Notes under the pieces: model-generated
Seen by the model: only the letters and a program-made list of their open reading frames with translations
Databases searched by the model: none
Told to the model about the DNA's origin: nothing
Position numbers and translations under genes: made by a program
Shown here: piece by piece, positions 32,975-45,400 of the stretch
Position numbering within the stretch: the stretch's first letter is position 1
Layout of the letters: the number at the start of each line of letters is the position of its first letter
Assembly (NCBI GenBank): GCA_963575745.1
Contig: CAUYUJ010000681.1
Location: 206,084-270,083, forward strand
Origin: Prorocentrum cordatum
Taxonomy: Eukaryota > Sar > Dinophyceae > Prorocentrales > Prorocentraceae
DNA: 64,000 nucleotides
Direction of reading: 5' to 3'

Positions 32975-34830
32975 CATGTATTGTGAAAGAACACAGGGGT
33001 GCCACGAGTGACCCCGAACACCGTTTGAGAAAAACCAACTATTCCACTCGTACTCTGGATGCCGATATTCGGCCATGCGTTGTCCAAGGACACAAGGGTG
33101 ACACGTGTCACTCCGAAAACAGAAAAACCATGTGTTCCACTCGTATTCTGTATGTCAAGATGCGGCCTTGCATTGTGAACGAACACAAGGGTGACACAAG
33201 TCACCCCGAAAATCGCTCGAGAAAAACCAATTGTTCCACTCGTATTCTGGATGCCAATTTGCGGCCATGCATTGTCGAAGAACACAGAGGTGACACGTGT
33301 CACCCCGAAAACCGTGTGAGAAAAACAATTGCACCACTTGCATTCTGGACGCCAACGTGCAGCCTGGCATTGTGGAAGAACACAGGGGTGACACGTGTCA
33401 CTCCGAAAACCGTTTGAGAGAAACAAATGGTGCCACTCATATTCTGGATGCCAATGTTCGGCCATGCATTGTGAAAGAACACAGGGGTGACACGTGTCAC
33501 CACGAAAACCGGTTGAGAAATACCAATTGTTCCACAAACACTCTGGATGCCGAGATCCAACCACGCATTGTGAAAGAACACCGGTGACACGTGTGACCCA
33601 GAAAACCGTGTGAGCAAAAACAAGTGTTCCATTCGTATTCTGGATGCCAATATCCAATCATGCATTGTGAAAGAACGCAAGTGACACGTGTGACCCCGAA
33701 AACCGTGTGAGCAAAAACACGTGTTCCACTCGCATTCTGGATTCCACGATGCGGCCATGCATTGTCAAAGAACACAAGAGTGACACGTGTCACCCCGAAA
33801 ACCGTCTTGGAAAAAACAACTGTTCCACAAGCACTCTGGATGCCGAGATGCGGCCCTGCATTGTCAAGGAACACAAGGGTGACACGTATCACCCCGAAAA
33901 CCGTTTTAGAAAAAACAACTGTTCCACTTGCACTCTGGATGCCGAGACGCGGCCTTGCATTGTCAAAGAACACAGGGGTGACACGCGCCACCCCGAAAAC
34001 CGTTTGAGAAAGAATAATTATTCCACTCGTATTCTTGATGCGAATGTGCGGCCATGCATTGTCAAAGAACACAATGGTGACACGTGTCACCCCGAAAACC
34101 GTTTGAGAAGAACGAATGATGCCATCCGTACTCTGGATGCCGAGATGCGGCCCTGCAGTGTCAAAGAACACAGGGGTGACACGCGTCACCCCGAAAACCG
34201 TTTCAAAAGAAACGAACTGTTCCACTCGTATTCTGGATGCCAATGTGCGGCCATGCGTTGTCAAGGAACACAGGGGTGACACGTGTCACCCCGGAAACCG
34301 TTTGAGAAATATCAATTGTTCCACTCGTATTCTGGATGCCAACATGCGACAATGCATTGTGAAAGAACACACAAGGTGACATGCGTCACCCCGAAATGCT
34401 TGTGAGAAAGACCAAGTGTTCAATTGCATTCTGGATGCCAACGTGCGGCCATGCATTGTGAAAGAACACAGGGGTGACACGTACCCCGAAAACCGTTTTA
34501 GAAAAAGCAACTGTACCACTTGCATTCTGGATGCCAAAATTGCAACCATGCATTGTGCAAACACACAGAAGTGACACGTGTCACCCCGGAAACCGTGTGA
34601 GAAAAAACAACTGGTCCACTTGCATTCTGGATGTCAAGATGCGGCCAGGCGTTGTGAAAGAACACAGAGGTGACACGTGTCACCCGGAAACCGTGTGAGA
34701 AAAAAAACAACTGTTCCATCCGTAGTCTGGATGCCAAGATGCGGCCATGCATTGTGAAATAACCCAGGGGTGACGCGTGTCACTCCGAAAACCGTGTGAG
34801 AAAAAAAAACCTGCGACGTACCCAACCCTT
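32975..34830 (+). repeat. Satellite B, first array, about 99-bp unit, about 19 copies
   Basis: Each unit has CACTCGTATTCTGGATGCC, a TGCGGCCATGCATTGT segment, AAAGAACACAGG, the palindrome GGTGACACGTGTCACC, then CCGAAAACCGTTTGAGAAA. The TCTGGATGCC word recurs at about 33054, 33147, 33246, 33344, 33444 and 33542 and onward. Open frames over the array read the same peptide repeatedly and are artefacts. Confidence 0.92.
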
Positions 34831-34954
34831 TCTATACACGTGGTGGTTACATTCGGGACCACTCAATGCTGACGGGCATGCTGAAAAACCCGCAGTACGG
34901 AATAAGAGCACCCATCAGTGAACTCAGAAGAGCGCAGCAAGAAGAGCAGCGGCA
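34831..34954. other. Unique spacer between satellites B and A
   Basis: About 120 bases with no unit homology, containing GTGGTGGTTACATTCGGG and ending at the first CGTAAGACGTACCTC of satellite A. Confidence 0.6.
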
Positions 34955-37900
34955 ACGCGTAAGACGTACCTCTGCTGGGCCTCCCAGGAGCCCACGAAAG
35001 TGGAGACAATTGCGCAGATCGCACACCCCCAGAGCACCGCGAGGTCTCGAGGTGGTCCGCGTGGGACGTACCTTCGCTGGGCCTCCCAGGAGCCAACGAA
35101 AGTGGCGACAGTTGCGCAGATCGCAGCCCCCCCCAGGGCGCCGCGAAGTCTCGAGGTTGTCCGCGTGGGACGTACCTCCGCTGGACCTCCCAGGAGCCCA
35201 CGAAAGTGGAGACAATTGCGCAGATCGCAGCCCACCAGGGCGCCGCGAGGTCTCGAGGTGGTCCGCGTGGGACGTACTTCAGCTGGGCCTCCCAAGAGCC
35301 CACGAAAGTGGCGACAATTGCGCAGATGGCAGCCCCCCAGGGGGCCGCGAGGTCTCGAGGTGGTCCGCGTGGGACGTACTTCCGCTGGGCCTCCCAGGAG
35401 CCCACGAAAGTGACGACAATTGCGCAGATCGCAGCCCCCCAGGGCACCGCGAGGTCTCGAGGTGGTCCGCGTGGGACGTACCTCCGATGGGCCTCGCAGG
35501 AGCCCACGAAAGTGGCGACAATTGCGCAGATCGCAGCACCCCAAGGCGCCGCGAGGTCTCGAGGTGGTCCGCGTGGGACGTACTTCCGCTGGGCCTCCCA
35601 GGAGCCCACGAAAGTGGCGACAATTGCGCAGATCGCAGCACCCCAAGGCGCCGCGAAGTCTCGAGGTGGTCCGCGTGGGACGTACCTCCGCTGGGCCTCC
35701 CAGGAGCCCACGAACATGGCGACAATTGCACAGATCGCAGCCCCCCCAAGGCGCCGCGAGGTCTCGAGGTGGTCCGCGTGGGACGTCCTCCCGCTGGGCC
35801 TCCCAGGAGCCCACGAAAGTGGCGACAATTGCGCAGATCGCAGCCCCCCAGGGCGCCGCGAGGTCTCGAGGTGGTCCGCGTGGGACCCACCTCTGCTGGG
35901 CCTCCCAGGAGCCCACGAAAGTGGAGACAATTGCGCAGATCGCAACCCCCAAGGCACCGCGAGGTCTCGAGGTGGCCCGCGTGGGACCCACCTCTGCTGG
36001 GCCCCACGACAATGGCGACAATTACACAGATCGCAACCCCCAGGGCACCGCAAGGTCTCGAGGTGGTCCACGTGGGACCCACCTCAGGTGGGCCTCCCAA
36101 GAGCCCACGAAAGTGGCGACAATTCCGCAGATCGCAGCCCCCAAGGCACCGCGAGGTCTCGAGGTGGTCCGCGTGGGGCCCACCTCCGCTGGGCCTCCCA
36201 AGAGCCCACGAAAAAAGCGACAATTGCGCAGATCGCAGCCCCCAGGGCACCGCGAGGTCTCGAGGTGGTCCGCGTGGGGCCCACCTCCACTGGGCCTCCT
36301 AGGAACCAACGAAAATGACAAGAATTACACAGATCGCAGCCCCCCAGGGCACCGCGAGGTCTCGAGGTGGCCCGCGTGGGGCACACCTCCGCTGGGCCCC
36401 CCAGGAGCCCACGAAAATGGCGACAATTACGCAGATCGCAGCCCCCAGGGCACCGCGAGGTCTCGAGGTGGTCCGCGTGGGACCCACCTCCGCTGCCAAC
36501 GAAAAAGGCGACAATTGCGCAGATCGCAGCCCCCAGGGCACCGCGAGGTCTCGAGGTGGTCCGCGTGGGACCCACCTCCACTGGGCCTCCTAGGAACCCA
36601 CGAAAATGGCAAGAATTACACAGATCGCAGCCCCCCAGGGCACCGCGAGGTCTCGAGGTGGCCCGCGTGGGGCACACCTCCGCTGGGCCTCCCAGGAGCC
36701 ACGAAAATGGCGACAATTGCGCAGATCGCAGCCCCCAGGGCACCGCGAGGTCTCGAGGTGGTCCGCGTGGGACCCACCTCCGCTGCCAACGAAAAAGGCG
36801 ACAATTGCGCAGATCGCAGCCCCCAGGGCACCGCGAGGTCTCGAGGTGGTCCGCGTGGGACCCACCTCCACTGGGCCTCCTAGGAACCCACGAAAATGAC
36901 AAGAATTACACAGATCGCAGCCCCCAGGGCACCGCGAGGTCTCGAGGTGGCCCGCGTGGGGCACACCTCCGCTGGGCCTCCCAGGAGCCCACGAAAATGG
37001 CGACAATTGCGCAGATCGCAGCCCCCAGGGCACCGCGAGGTCTCGAGGTGGTCCGCGTGGGACCCACCTCCGCTGCCTCCCAGGAAAAAAGCGACAATTG
37101 CGCAGATCGCAGCCCCCAGGGCACCGCGAGGTCTCGAGGTGGTCCGCGTGGGACCCACCTCCACTGGGCCTCCTAGGAACCCACGAAAATGGCAAGAATT
37201 ACACAGATCGCAGCCCCCAGGGCACCGCGAGGTCTCGAGGTGGCCCGCGTGGGGCACACCTCCGCTGGGCCTCCCAGGAGCCCACGGAAATGGCGACAAT
37301 TGCGCAGATCGCAGCCCCCAGGGCACCGCGAGGTCTCGAGGTGGTCCGCGTGGGACCCACCTCCGCTGCCAACGAAAAAAGGCGACAATTGCGCAGATCG
37401 CAGCCCCCAGGGCACCGCGAGGTCTCGAGGTGGTCCGCGTGGGACCCACCTCCACTGGGCCTCCTAGGAACCCACGAAAATGGCAAGCATTACACAGATC
37501 GCAGCACCCAGGGCACCGCGAGGTCTCGAGGTGGCCCGCGTGGGGCACACCTCCGCTGGGCCTCCCAGGAGCCCACGAAAATGGCGACAATTGCGCAGAT
37601 CGCAGCCCCCAGGGCACCGCGAGGTCTCGAGGTGGTCCGCGTGGGACCCACCTCCGCTGCCAACGAAAAAGGCGACAATTGCGCAGATCGCAGCCCCCAG
37701 GGCACCGCGAGGTCTCGAGTGGTCCGCGTGGGACCCACCTCCACTGGGCCTCCTAGGAACCACGAAAATGGCAAGCATTACACAGATCGCAGCACCCAGG
37801 GCACCGCGAGGTCTCGAGGTGGCCCGCGTGGGGCACACCTCCGCTGGGCCTCCCAGGAGCCCACGAAAATGGCGACAATTGCGCAGATCGCAGCCCCCAG

Positions 37901-38378
37901 GGCACCGCGAGGTCTCGAGGTGGTCCGCGTGGGACCCACCTCCGCTGCCAACGAAAAAGGCGACAATTGCGCAGATCGCAGCCCCCAGGGCACCGCGAGG
38001 TCTCGAGGTGGTCCGCGTGGGACCCACCTCCACTGGGCCTCCTAGGAACCCACGAACATGGCAAGAATTACACAGATCGCAGCCCCCAGGGCACCGCGAG
38101 GTCTCGAGGTGGCCCGCGTGAGGCACACCTCCGCTGGGCCTCCCAGGAGCCCACGAAAATGGCGACAATTGCGCAGATCGCAGCCCCCAAGGCGCCGCGA
38201 GGTCTCGAGGTGGTCCGCGTGGGACCCACCTCCGCTGCCAACGAAAAAGGCGACAATTGCGCAGATCGCAGCCCCCAGGGCACCGCGAAGTCTCGAGGTG
38301 GTCCGCGTGCGACCCACCTCCGCTGGGCCTCCCAGGAGGCCACGAAAGTGGCGACAGTTGCGCAGATCGCAGCCCGAC
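34955..38378 (+). repeat. Satellite A, second (inverted) array, 102-bp unit
   Basis: GCGCAGATCGCAG occurs at 35012, 35114, 35218, 35320, 35422, 35524 and 35626, giving a strict 102-bp period. The sequence is the reverse complement of the array at 31130-32490. Because 102 is 34 codons and the unit lacks stops in several frames, frames of 300-490 codons run through it on both strands; these are not genes. The right half is organised as a 290-bp higher-order repeat. Confidence 0.94.
36320..38300 (+). repeat. Satellite A higher-order repeat, 290-bp period, 6-7 copies
   Basis: The variant word AAGAATTACACAGATCGC (AAGCATTACAC in two copies) marks each higher-order unit at 36320, 36611, 36901, 37193, 37483, 37772 and 38062. 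Periods are 291, 290, 292, 290, 289 and 290. Each contains two full 102-bp monomers plus one shortened monomer of about 86 bp (CCGCTGCCAACGAAAAAGGC junction). Copies are nearly identical. Confidence 0.92.
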
Positions 38379-38384
38379 GACACG

Positions 38385-38510
38385 AGAGAAGAGGAGAGGG
38401 GAACAGAGGAAACAGGAGAGGAGGGGAGGAGGGGGGAGGAGAAGAAGGAGGACGGGGCGACCGCACTGCTCTATCCAAAACGAGTACCCAACCATAGGAG
38501 GGTTGGGAAG
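38385..38510. other. Purine-rich spacer between satellites A and B
   Basis: GAGAGGAGAGGGGA-type sequence to about 38455, then a short unique stretch containing TACCCAACC, a word also present at about 34820 beside the other A/B junction. Confidence 0.6.
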
Positions 38511-38514
38511 AAAT

Positions 38515-39650
38515 GGTGTACTCGCATTCTGGATGCCAAGATGCGGCCATGCATTGTCAAACAACGTGAGGGTGACACGTGCCACCCCGAAAGCCGCTTG
38601 AAAAAACAATTGTTCCACTTGCATTCTGAAGGCCAATATGCGGCCATGCATTGTCAAAGAACACAAGGGGACACGTGTCACCCCGGAAACCAGTTGAGAA
38701 ACAACACTTGTTCCACTCGTATTCTGGATGCAAATTTGCTGCCATGCATAGTCAAAAACACAAGTATGGCACGTGTCACCCTTAACACCGTGTGAAACAA
38801 CAATTGTTCCACGTGCATTCTGAAGGCCAAAATGCGGCCATGCAGTGTCAAAGAACACAGGGATGGCACGTGTCACCTACGAAACCGTTTGAGAACAACC
38901 AATTGTTCCACTCGTATTCTGGATGCCACCATGCGACCATGCATTGTCAAAGAACACGGGGGTGACAAGCGTCACCCCAAAAAATCGTGTGAGAGGAACA
39001 AATTGTTCCATTGGTATACTGGATGCCAGTATTCGGCCATGCGTTGTCAAAGAACACAGAGGTGACACATGTCACCCCGCAAACCGTTTGAAAAACGACA
39101 ATTGTTCCACTGGTATTCTGAATGCCAATACTCGGCCATGCGTTGTCAAAGAAGACGGGGGTGAGAGGTGCCACCCCGAAAACCGTCTTAGAATAAATAC
39201 CTGTTCCACTTGCACTCTGGATGCCGAGATGCGGCCCTGCATCGTCAAAGAACACAGGGGTGACACGTGTCAACCCGAACACCGTTTTAGAACAACCAAA
39301 TTGTTCCACTCGTATTCTGGATGCCAATGTGCGGCCATGCATTGTCAACGAACACAAGGGTGACAAGTGTCACCCCAAAAACCGTTTGGGAAAAAACAAT
39401 TGTGCCACTTGCATTCTGGATGCCGATATTCTGCCATGTATTGTCAAAGAACACAGGGGTGGCACGTGTCACCCCGAAAAGCGTGTGAGAAAAACCAACT
39501 GTTCCACTCGTATTCTAAATGCAGAGATGCGGACATGCAGTGTCAAAGAACACAGGGGTGACACCTATCAACCCTGGAAGAGTTTGAGAAAAACCAAGTG
39601 TTACATTCGTACTCTGGATGCCAATGTGCGGCCATATGTTTCTTTTTCGA
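38515..39650 (+). repeat. Satellite B, second array, about 11 copies
   Basis: Same unit and same orientation as 32975-34830, more diverged (for example GGGTGACAAGCGTCACCCC and GGTGAGAGGTGCCACCCC variants of the palindrome). Confidence 0.9.
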
Positions 39651-39654
39651 TCGC

Positions 39655-41135
39655 ACGGCACGCGCACTCCATGCGCGCGCAGCGGAGGATTGGAAACCAC
39701 GAGACGAACAACGAAGCGAGAGCCTGGAACTACGGCCGTGGCTATGCCAGGGGAGGAGGAGGGGGGCAGGCAGAAGAGAAGCCAGAAACGCAACCATAAG
39801 AACGGAGGAGGCAACGACGAAACGAAAAACGAAACGAACGCCCGAGAGCAGTGCCAGGGCGAGGGACGAGATTCGGGCTAAGGACCTCGCCCATCGAAAC
39901 GAACAACGAGCCGAAGCGAACAACGACACGAACGCCCATAACTACGGCTCGGGCTACGGCAGAGGATGGGGACCAAACTGAAGACCAAACCAAGAACGCA
40001 ACAACAATTACGGAGGAAGCAACGACGAAACGAAAACCGGAACGAACGCCCGAGAACAGCACCAGGGCGAGGGGCGAGATTCGGGCTAAGGCTCTCGCCC
40101 ATCAAAACGAACAACGAAACAAAACGAACAACGAAGCGAACGCCCATAAATATAGCTCGGGCTACGGCAGAGGCCCAGGACCAGGCTGAAGACCAGACCA
40201 GAAACACAACTACAATAACGGGGGAGGCAGCGACGAAACGAAGCACGAAACGAACGCTCGAGAACAGCGCCAGGTCGAGGGATCAGATCCGTGCTACGGC
40301 TCCCGCCCAACAAAACGAACAACGAAACGAAACGAAAAACGACACGAACGCCCAAAACTACGGCTCGGGCTACGGCAGAGGATGGGGACCAGGTTGAAGA
40401 CCAAGCCAGGAACGCAACCACAATTACGGAGGAGGCAACGACGAACAGAAAAACGAAACGAAGACCCGAGAGCAGTGCCATGGCGAGGGGCGAGATTCGT
40501 GCTACGGCTCCCGCCCAACAAAACGAACAACGAAACGAAACGAATGACGAAACGAACGCCCATAAATACAGCTCGGGCCACGGCAGAAGCTGAGGACCAG
40601 GCTGAAGACCAGGCCAGAAACGAAACCACACCAACGGGGGAGGCAACGACGAGACGAACAACGAAACGAACGCCCGAGAACAGCGCCAGGCCGAGGAGCG
40701 AGATTCGGGCTCATGCCCTCGCCCCACGAAACGAATAACGAAACGAAACGCGCAACGGGGTCAGGCCAGGCGCACAGCAAAAAACAAAAGGAGACCGAAG
40801 CGAAACAACATCGGACCAGCGAAAGCGACAACAAAACGAACAACGAAACGAAACGTCAAGCAATACGCGACTTGCTTGATAAGAATATCGGCGATATTAT
40901 TATCAAGCGCAATCAGACAATCGATGGTCAACGGCGGCGCGAAACACAACGGCCAACGAAACACACCACGGAATGAACGCGGCAAACAAAACGAACAACG
41001 AAACGCAAAGGACATGCGCGCAAAAAAAACGTTTTAACTTCAAACACGTTTGAAACAAAAACGAACAAAACAACGGAGCATCAACGATAATGAAAACGAA
41101 AAACAAAACGAATGCGAAAACCAAGCTAAACAGCG
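39655..41135 (+). repeat. Satellite C, second array, 206-211-bp period
   Basis: A GAGATTCGGGCTA-type word recurs near 39869, 40075, 40279, 40490 and 40700, embedded in AACGAAACGAACAACG sequence. Beyond 40760 the periodicity fades into irregular AACGAAAC-rich sequence. Same strand composition as the first C array. Confidence 0.85.
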
Positions 41136-43620
41136 TTCCGGTGGGTCCTCGGATGTTCTTCTAAAAATGAAAACAGCGATGAGAAGATAGCGAGACAACA
41201 TCGGTGCCGCCAAACGTACGGCGTCTGGACAAGCTGTTTGGAGCAACCGGGAGGAGAGATACACGTTCATGTTGAGTGGGGCGCGCGGAGAATTGATGGG
41301 AGCGCGCGAGACAGCCAAAACCCATCCTCGGAAATTGATAACCGACCCCCTCCATCCGCGTGAAAAACAGGACACACATCGGAGCCACAACATCCGAACT
41401 CGGACCCGTGCGGGCGGAAACCGTATCCATCGAAATACAAACCAAAACCAAATTCGGATCCGCGCAAAATGAGTAGGATCCGGCGGCGCTAATCTCATAC
41501 GCGTCGGCTCAAGACTTCAAACCGCCGTTTCGGGCCCCAAGAGGAAGAACTGTCGCCCTGAGGATGTATAGAAATCCTCCGGGGCGACGAATAATGCATG
41601 CTTGAGCGGCCAAAGATCGCTGGAGCCGCGTCGCTCGTCATTACGCTAATCATAGCAAGGAGAAACACTGAAACGCCGCCTGGGGTCACAATACCGAAGA
41701 GGAAAGGATAGTAACCTTTCCCCGCCAGGAGTGCTGCTCCCCCCTGGTAGATTCGGGGGGGTCCTGCCTTCCTAGTTCCGGAGCTGACATTACTGCGGCT
41801 CGCTACCTATATCGATGGCGGTACGGCTCTGTATGCTACTGACTTGCTTCAGCTGGTTTCACACTTGCAGCCGCTTGTGATGTTGCTCTGGCATCGCGGC
41901 TCTCTGCACTGCAGGCTGGTAATACTCTGCACTCCTGACCATGTTAGCGGTGGCAGCTGAGCTGATGACGTCGATACACTACCCAAGACGTCACTCAAAC
42001 ATCCCACGCCGATGTGCACACGATGATGCCACATCGATGCGCTGACCTTGAGCACGAAACGCAATGCAACAGGAAAAAAAACTTGCCAACGGTGCCGTCG
42101 CGCGGGGAACTAACTAGGAGACGCTCCTTGGGGGGGCATGGCGTCCAAATAAAAGTATCACCCGCTGCGCTGGCGCACCGAAATCCGCGCGCTCGCGACG
42201 AGCTGCTGATACTGGAAGATTAGGGCGCGTGCCCCCCGGGCAACTGCGACCCCCTAGCAGACGCGCCCTGCCCGATTCCCAGCCCCTGGTACTCCAAGTG
42301 CGAAGCCCCGGCTGCCTGCCCTGGCGGGCTCCCACGCAGACTTTCCCCATATAGAAAAAACAGCGGCTTTTCTTGTTGGAAACACGAGTCCTCCAGACCT
42401 CGTGAACCCTGCCCTGGCCTCGCTTTCCACGGCGAACCTGTTTGTGCGGACGGAACAAAAGCTGGAGTCCAGCCTCCTGGGGCCCTCTTCGAGGCGCCAA
42501 GTGTCTGGGCCTTCGGAGAAGTCGAGCGACCTTCGCGAGGCGCCGTCACCCAGCGCCCCTGTGGATATTACAAAAACTTTCTGGGGCTGCTGGGGCTCTC
42601 AAGTGGAGAGACAAGACGCGGCCAAACACACAAACGGGAGGGGCGCCCGTCCTCGATGTGGGGAGGGCTCCGGGCAGTCCCCCATTGGGGGTGCATCCCC
42701 GAAGCCCCCTCCTCTTCTCACGGGGGGTGCTTCTGAACAGGCGCTCCCGTGGGTTAAATGTGATCAAGGTGCCAATTTTGGTGATCGTTTGAACGCCGCT
42801 GGAAGCCGCAAGTTCGGGATAGCAAGGCTCACCCTGTCCTCGCCGAAGGCGTCTCCGAGGTGCCCGATGAGCTTCACAGCTCTCAAGCCTGTTCGCTTCG
42901 AACCCAGCGCAGAGAACCCGAGCCAAACCCCAGGCCCCCCTCCTCCTCCACAGTGGAGGCCAGTCCACAAGACACCTTCCACAAGAAACTCAACCCTGAG
43001 ACCCCAGGACGTGATTTTTGGAGTGGAAACGTCACGCTTTCCATCGCGAAGCCATCGAAACCATCGAAACCCGAGGCACCCTGGAGGCAAGCAGGGTGTT
43101 TCTTGGCATGGGCCTCCACTCTAGACGGCCAGACTCCTTTGGGGAGGACATCGGAGGACTGGGGGCGACGAAAAATCGCCCCGCGAGCCGATCGCTCTCG
43201 AACCTGGCTCTCCCCGTGCTGCGGCAGAGTGGGGAGCCACAGAGGGCGAGGGGGAGGGGGAAGGGCGACGGGTCCGGGCCCCGCTCCGAGGGAGGCGCCC
43301 TCTCGATTTGGGGGGCAATGCTCTTTTTTTGGGGGGGGAGGGGGGCTTCCGCAGTGCCACTGCCCCCTCCCCCTCGCGATCGGAGGCGCCGTTGCCCCTC
43401 CCCTTCCCTCCACCAAGGGGTGAGAATGGGGGACAGGTTGCGTCCGAGCCCTTTTCCACGCAGGGAGCAAACAACGATGGGCCCGTAGTCTCTGGGGCCT
43501 GTCTGGGGGCCCTGGTACGAAGTGGGCGGGGGGGGAGGAGGAGAGGTGCTCATAGGGGGGTGTGGGGGGGTGATACAGGAGGCAAGTCCTGGGAGATCTT
43601 CGTGAGAACAGTGAAGGGCT
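41136..43620. other. Anonymous sequence
   Basis: No coherent coding frame or tandem period was seen. G/C homopolymer runs occur around 43230-43560. Overlapping Pro/Arg-rich frames are compositional. Confidence 0.4.
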
Positions 43621-43624
43621 ACGA

Positions 43625-43745
43625 AACCCAATGAGAGGGTCGATTATGCTGGATCAGCCCAGATTGAACCCAAGAGTAAGCCAAACTAGGCTGGATCAGA
43701 CTGGATTGGCCAGATCTCGACGGGATTGTGCCGGCTTCAGCAGCC
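43625..43745 (+). repeat. GGATT-rich short repeat element, copy 2
   Basis: Repeated TGGATCAG/GGATTG words ending CGGGATTGTGCCGGCTTCAGC. Related to 1800-1912. Confidence 0.5.
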
Positions 43746-43749
43746 TTCG

Positions 43750-44540
43750 ACCACGGATATGCCAGTGCCGATGCTAAAAGTAACCTCCCAGGAGTTGCAT
43801 CCTGCAGTGTAGGAGGAAGGCAAGGGCGAATGCGCTCACCATGGCGCCATATGCAATACGGGGAATCCCCACCCTGCCCCCGTGGCCGTTCGACCCTTCA
43901 AGCTCGAGCAGGTCAGGCAGACCTTTCGCAGAAGCGTGCGGAAGCCGCGTGACTGCCAGTGGGAGGCCGGAAGGAAACCGTGACTCGCGGTGGGGCGCTC
44001 GCGCCAGCAGTTCCACTGGCGACGGAGATTTCGGCCCCCACTCCGCAGCGATGCCCGACCTGGGGGGGGCGAAGAGAGCATCATGAATCAGAAGGGGGAC
44101 TGTGAGAACAATGAGAGGTTCCCATAGGAAACGAGCTGGCGTGTTGTGGTCCTTAGCGAACCTTGAAGACCCCTTCCGTTGTGTAAGGAATGGCGCAAGC
44201 AGTCAGCAGGCGAGCAACAATGGATCGGCGCGGGGAAGTAGTGCCAACGCAAACCACTTCTCCTAGCAGCCCAGTCCATGGCTTTGTACCCGCAACGGCG
44301 AGGCGTCTGACCTTGAAAGGCTACCTGCTCAGTGGACATGGCTGGGAAACTATCAACACCTCCAGCGGACGCGCGCTGAAAGGTACCAGCCACCCAAGAG
44401 CAGGATTTATTCTCGGAAAACAATGCAGGGATCAGTGAGCCGTGAACACGTGCAGATCACTCGCCAAGAAATGCCAGTGATACACCCCCACATATACTCC
44501 GCGAATCAATATCTTCAGCTGCGGGAGGGGGACGCGTTGA
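43750..44540. other. Anonymous sequence
   Basis: No gene, motif or period was recognised. Confidence 0.4.
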
Positions 44541-44665
44541 CGTGTACAACGCACACTATCACAGACATGTGTGCGTACACACTTACATGCATACACACTT
44601 ACATGCCTGTGCAGATGTATGTATATATATATATATACACATGTACACAAACATGTACACAATCT
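44540..44665. repeat. ACATGCATACAC / TATATA / ACATGTACAC simple repeats
   Basis: ACACTTACATGC repeats, a (TA)n run of about 18 bases (44618-44637) and ACATGTACACAA repeats. Confidence 0.8.
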
Positions 44666-44899
44666 ATGAAGCTGTCCGCTTGCCCCCACCTGGGAGCGCA
44701 CGGCTGTGCGGAGAGCTGCTGAGCTGATGACACATATATTGTGCGTGGTGTGCTGTTTGTTGGTTGCTTGCCTCCTGGCTCTCCAGACATGTCTTCATGT
44801 TGCTGCATGCTGACAGCAAGAGAAGTGAATGCTTGCGGCGCCGAGAGGGAGAGGCCACGTTTGGGATGGCGTTCGTCGAATTCCTGGCCTCCCCCAGGT

Positions 44900-45400
44900 C
44901 CCCAAGATCCCCATGGAGGGACGCCATCGCACGGCCAGGAGAGCCGAGGCATCGAAGGCGGCCCCAGGAGCATCCCAAGAGGGCACTAAGAAGGCACCGC
45001 GTGGACCCACCAGAGGGACTCCAGAGGCCAATCCCAATGTCGTTCCAGGCAGATGTTCGGGATCTTGCCTTGTTCTGCCTCGGGCAGCCCAGGACAACCC
45101 AAGCTGCCCCACAAATGGCCCCAATACTGCCCTAGAGGCCCCGAAGAGGGCCCCAAGATTGCTGAAGATGCCCCCAAGACGGCACCAAGACGGCCGAAGA
45201 TGGTCCCAGCACGGCCCAAGAGTGCCCGAAGAGTCCCCGAAGATCATTGGGACGACGAAGAGGGGTACAAAACGGCCCAAGAGGGCCCCGTGCCCAAGAG
45301 GACCCCAAACAACTCCCAAGAGACCCCCAAGAGGCGAGAAAAAGGCCCCGAAGCGGCTGCAAAGAAGCCCCCCAAAGTGTGTCAACTTGGCCCCAAGAGG
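44900..45400 (+). repeat. CCCAAGAGG-type low-complexity segment
   Basis: Plus strand carries CCCAAGA(G/C)G(G/C)C words every 10-25 bases. It has the opposite strand sense to the segment at 46640-48300. Confidence 0.65.

Noticed and set aside
33000-34282. Cys/His-containing repeat frames that resemble zinc-finger arrays
   Set aside because: They are translations of satellite B in several frames and strands, broken by unit-length variation of 98-100 bases; no consistent frame is kept.
32975-34830. CRISPR-like regularly spaced repeats with palindromes
   Set aside because: Whole 99-bp units are related, with no unique spacers between short repeats, and the sequence context is eukaryotic.
34866-38876. 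Many frames of 200-490 codons on both strands
   Set aside because: Repeat translations of satellite A; unit length divisible by three and lacking stops explains them.
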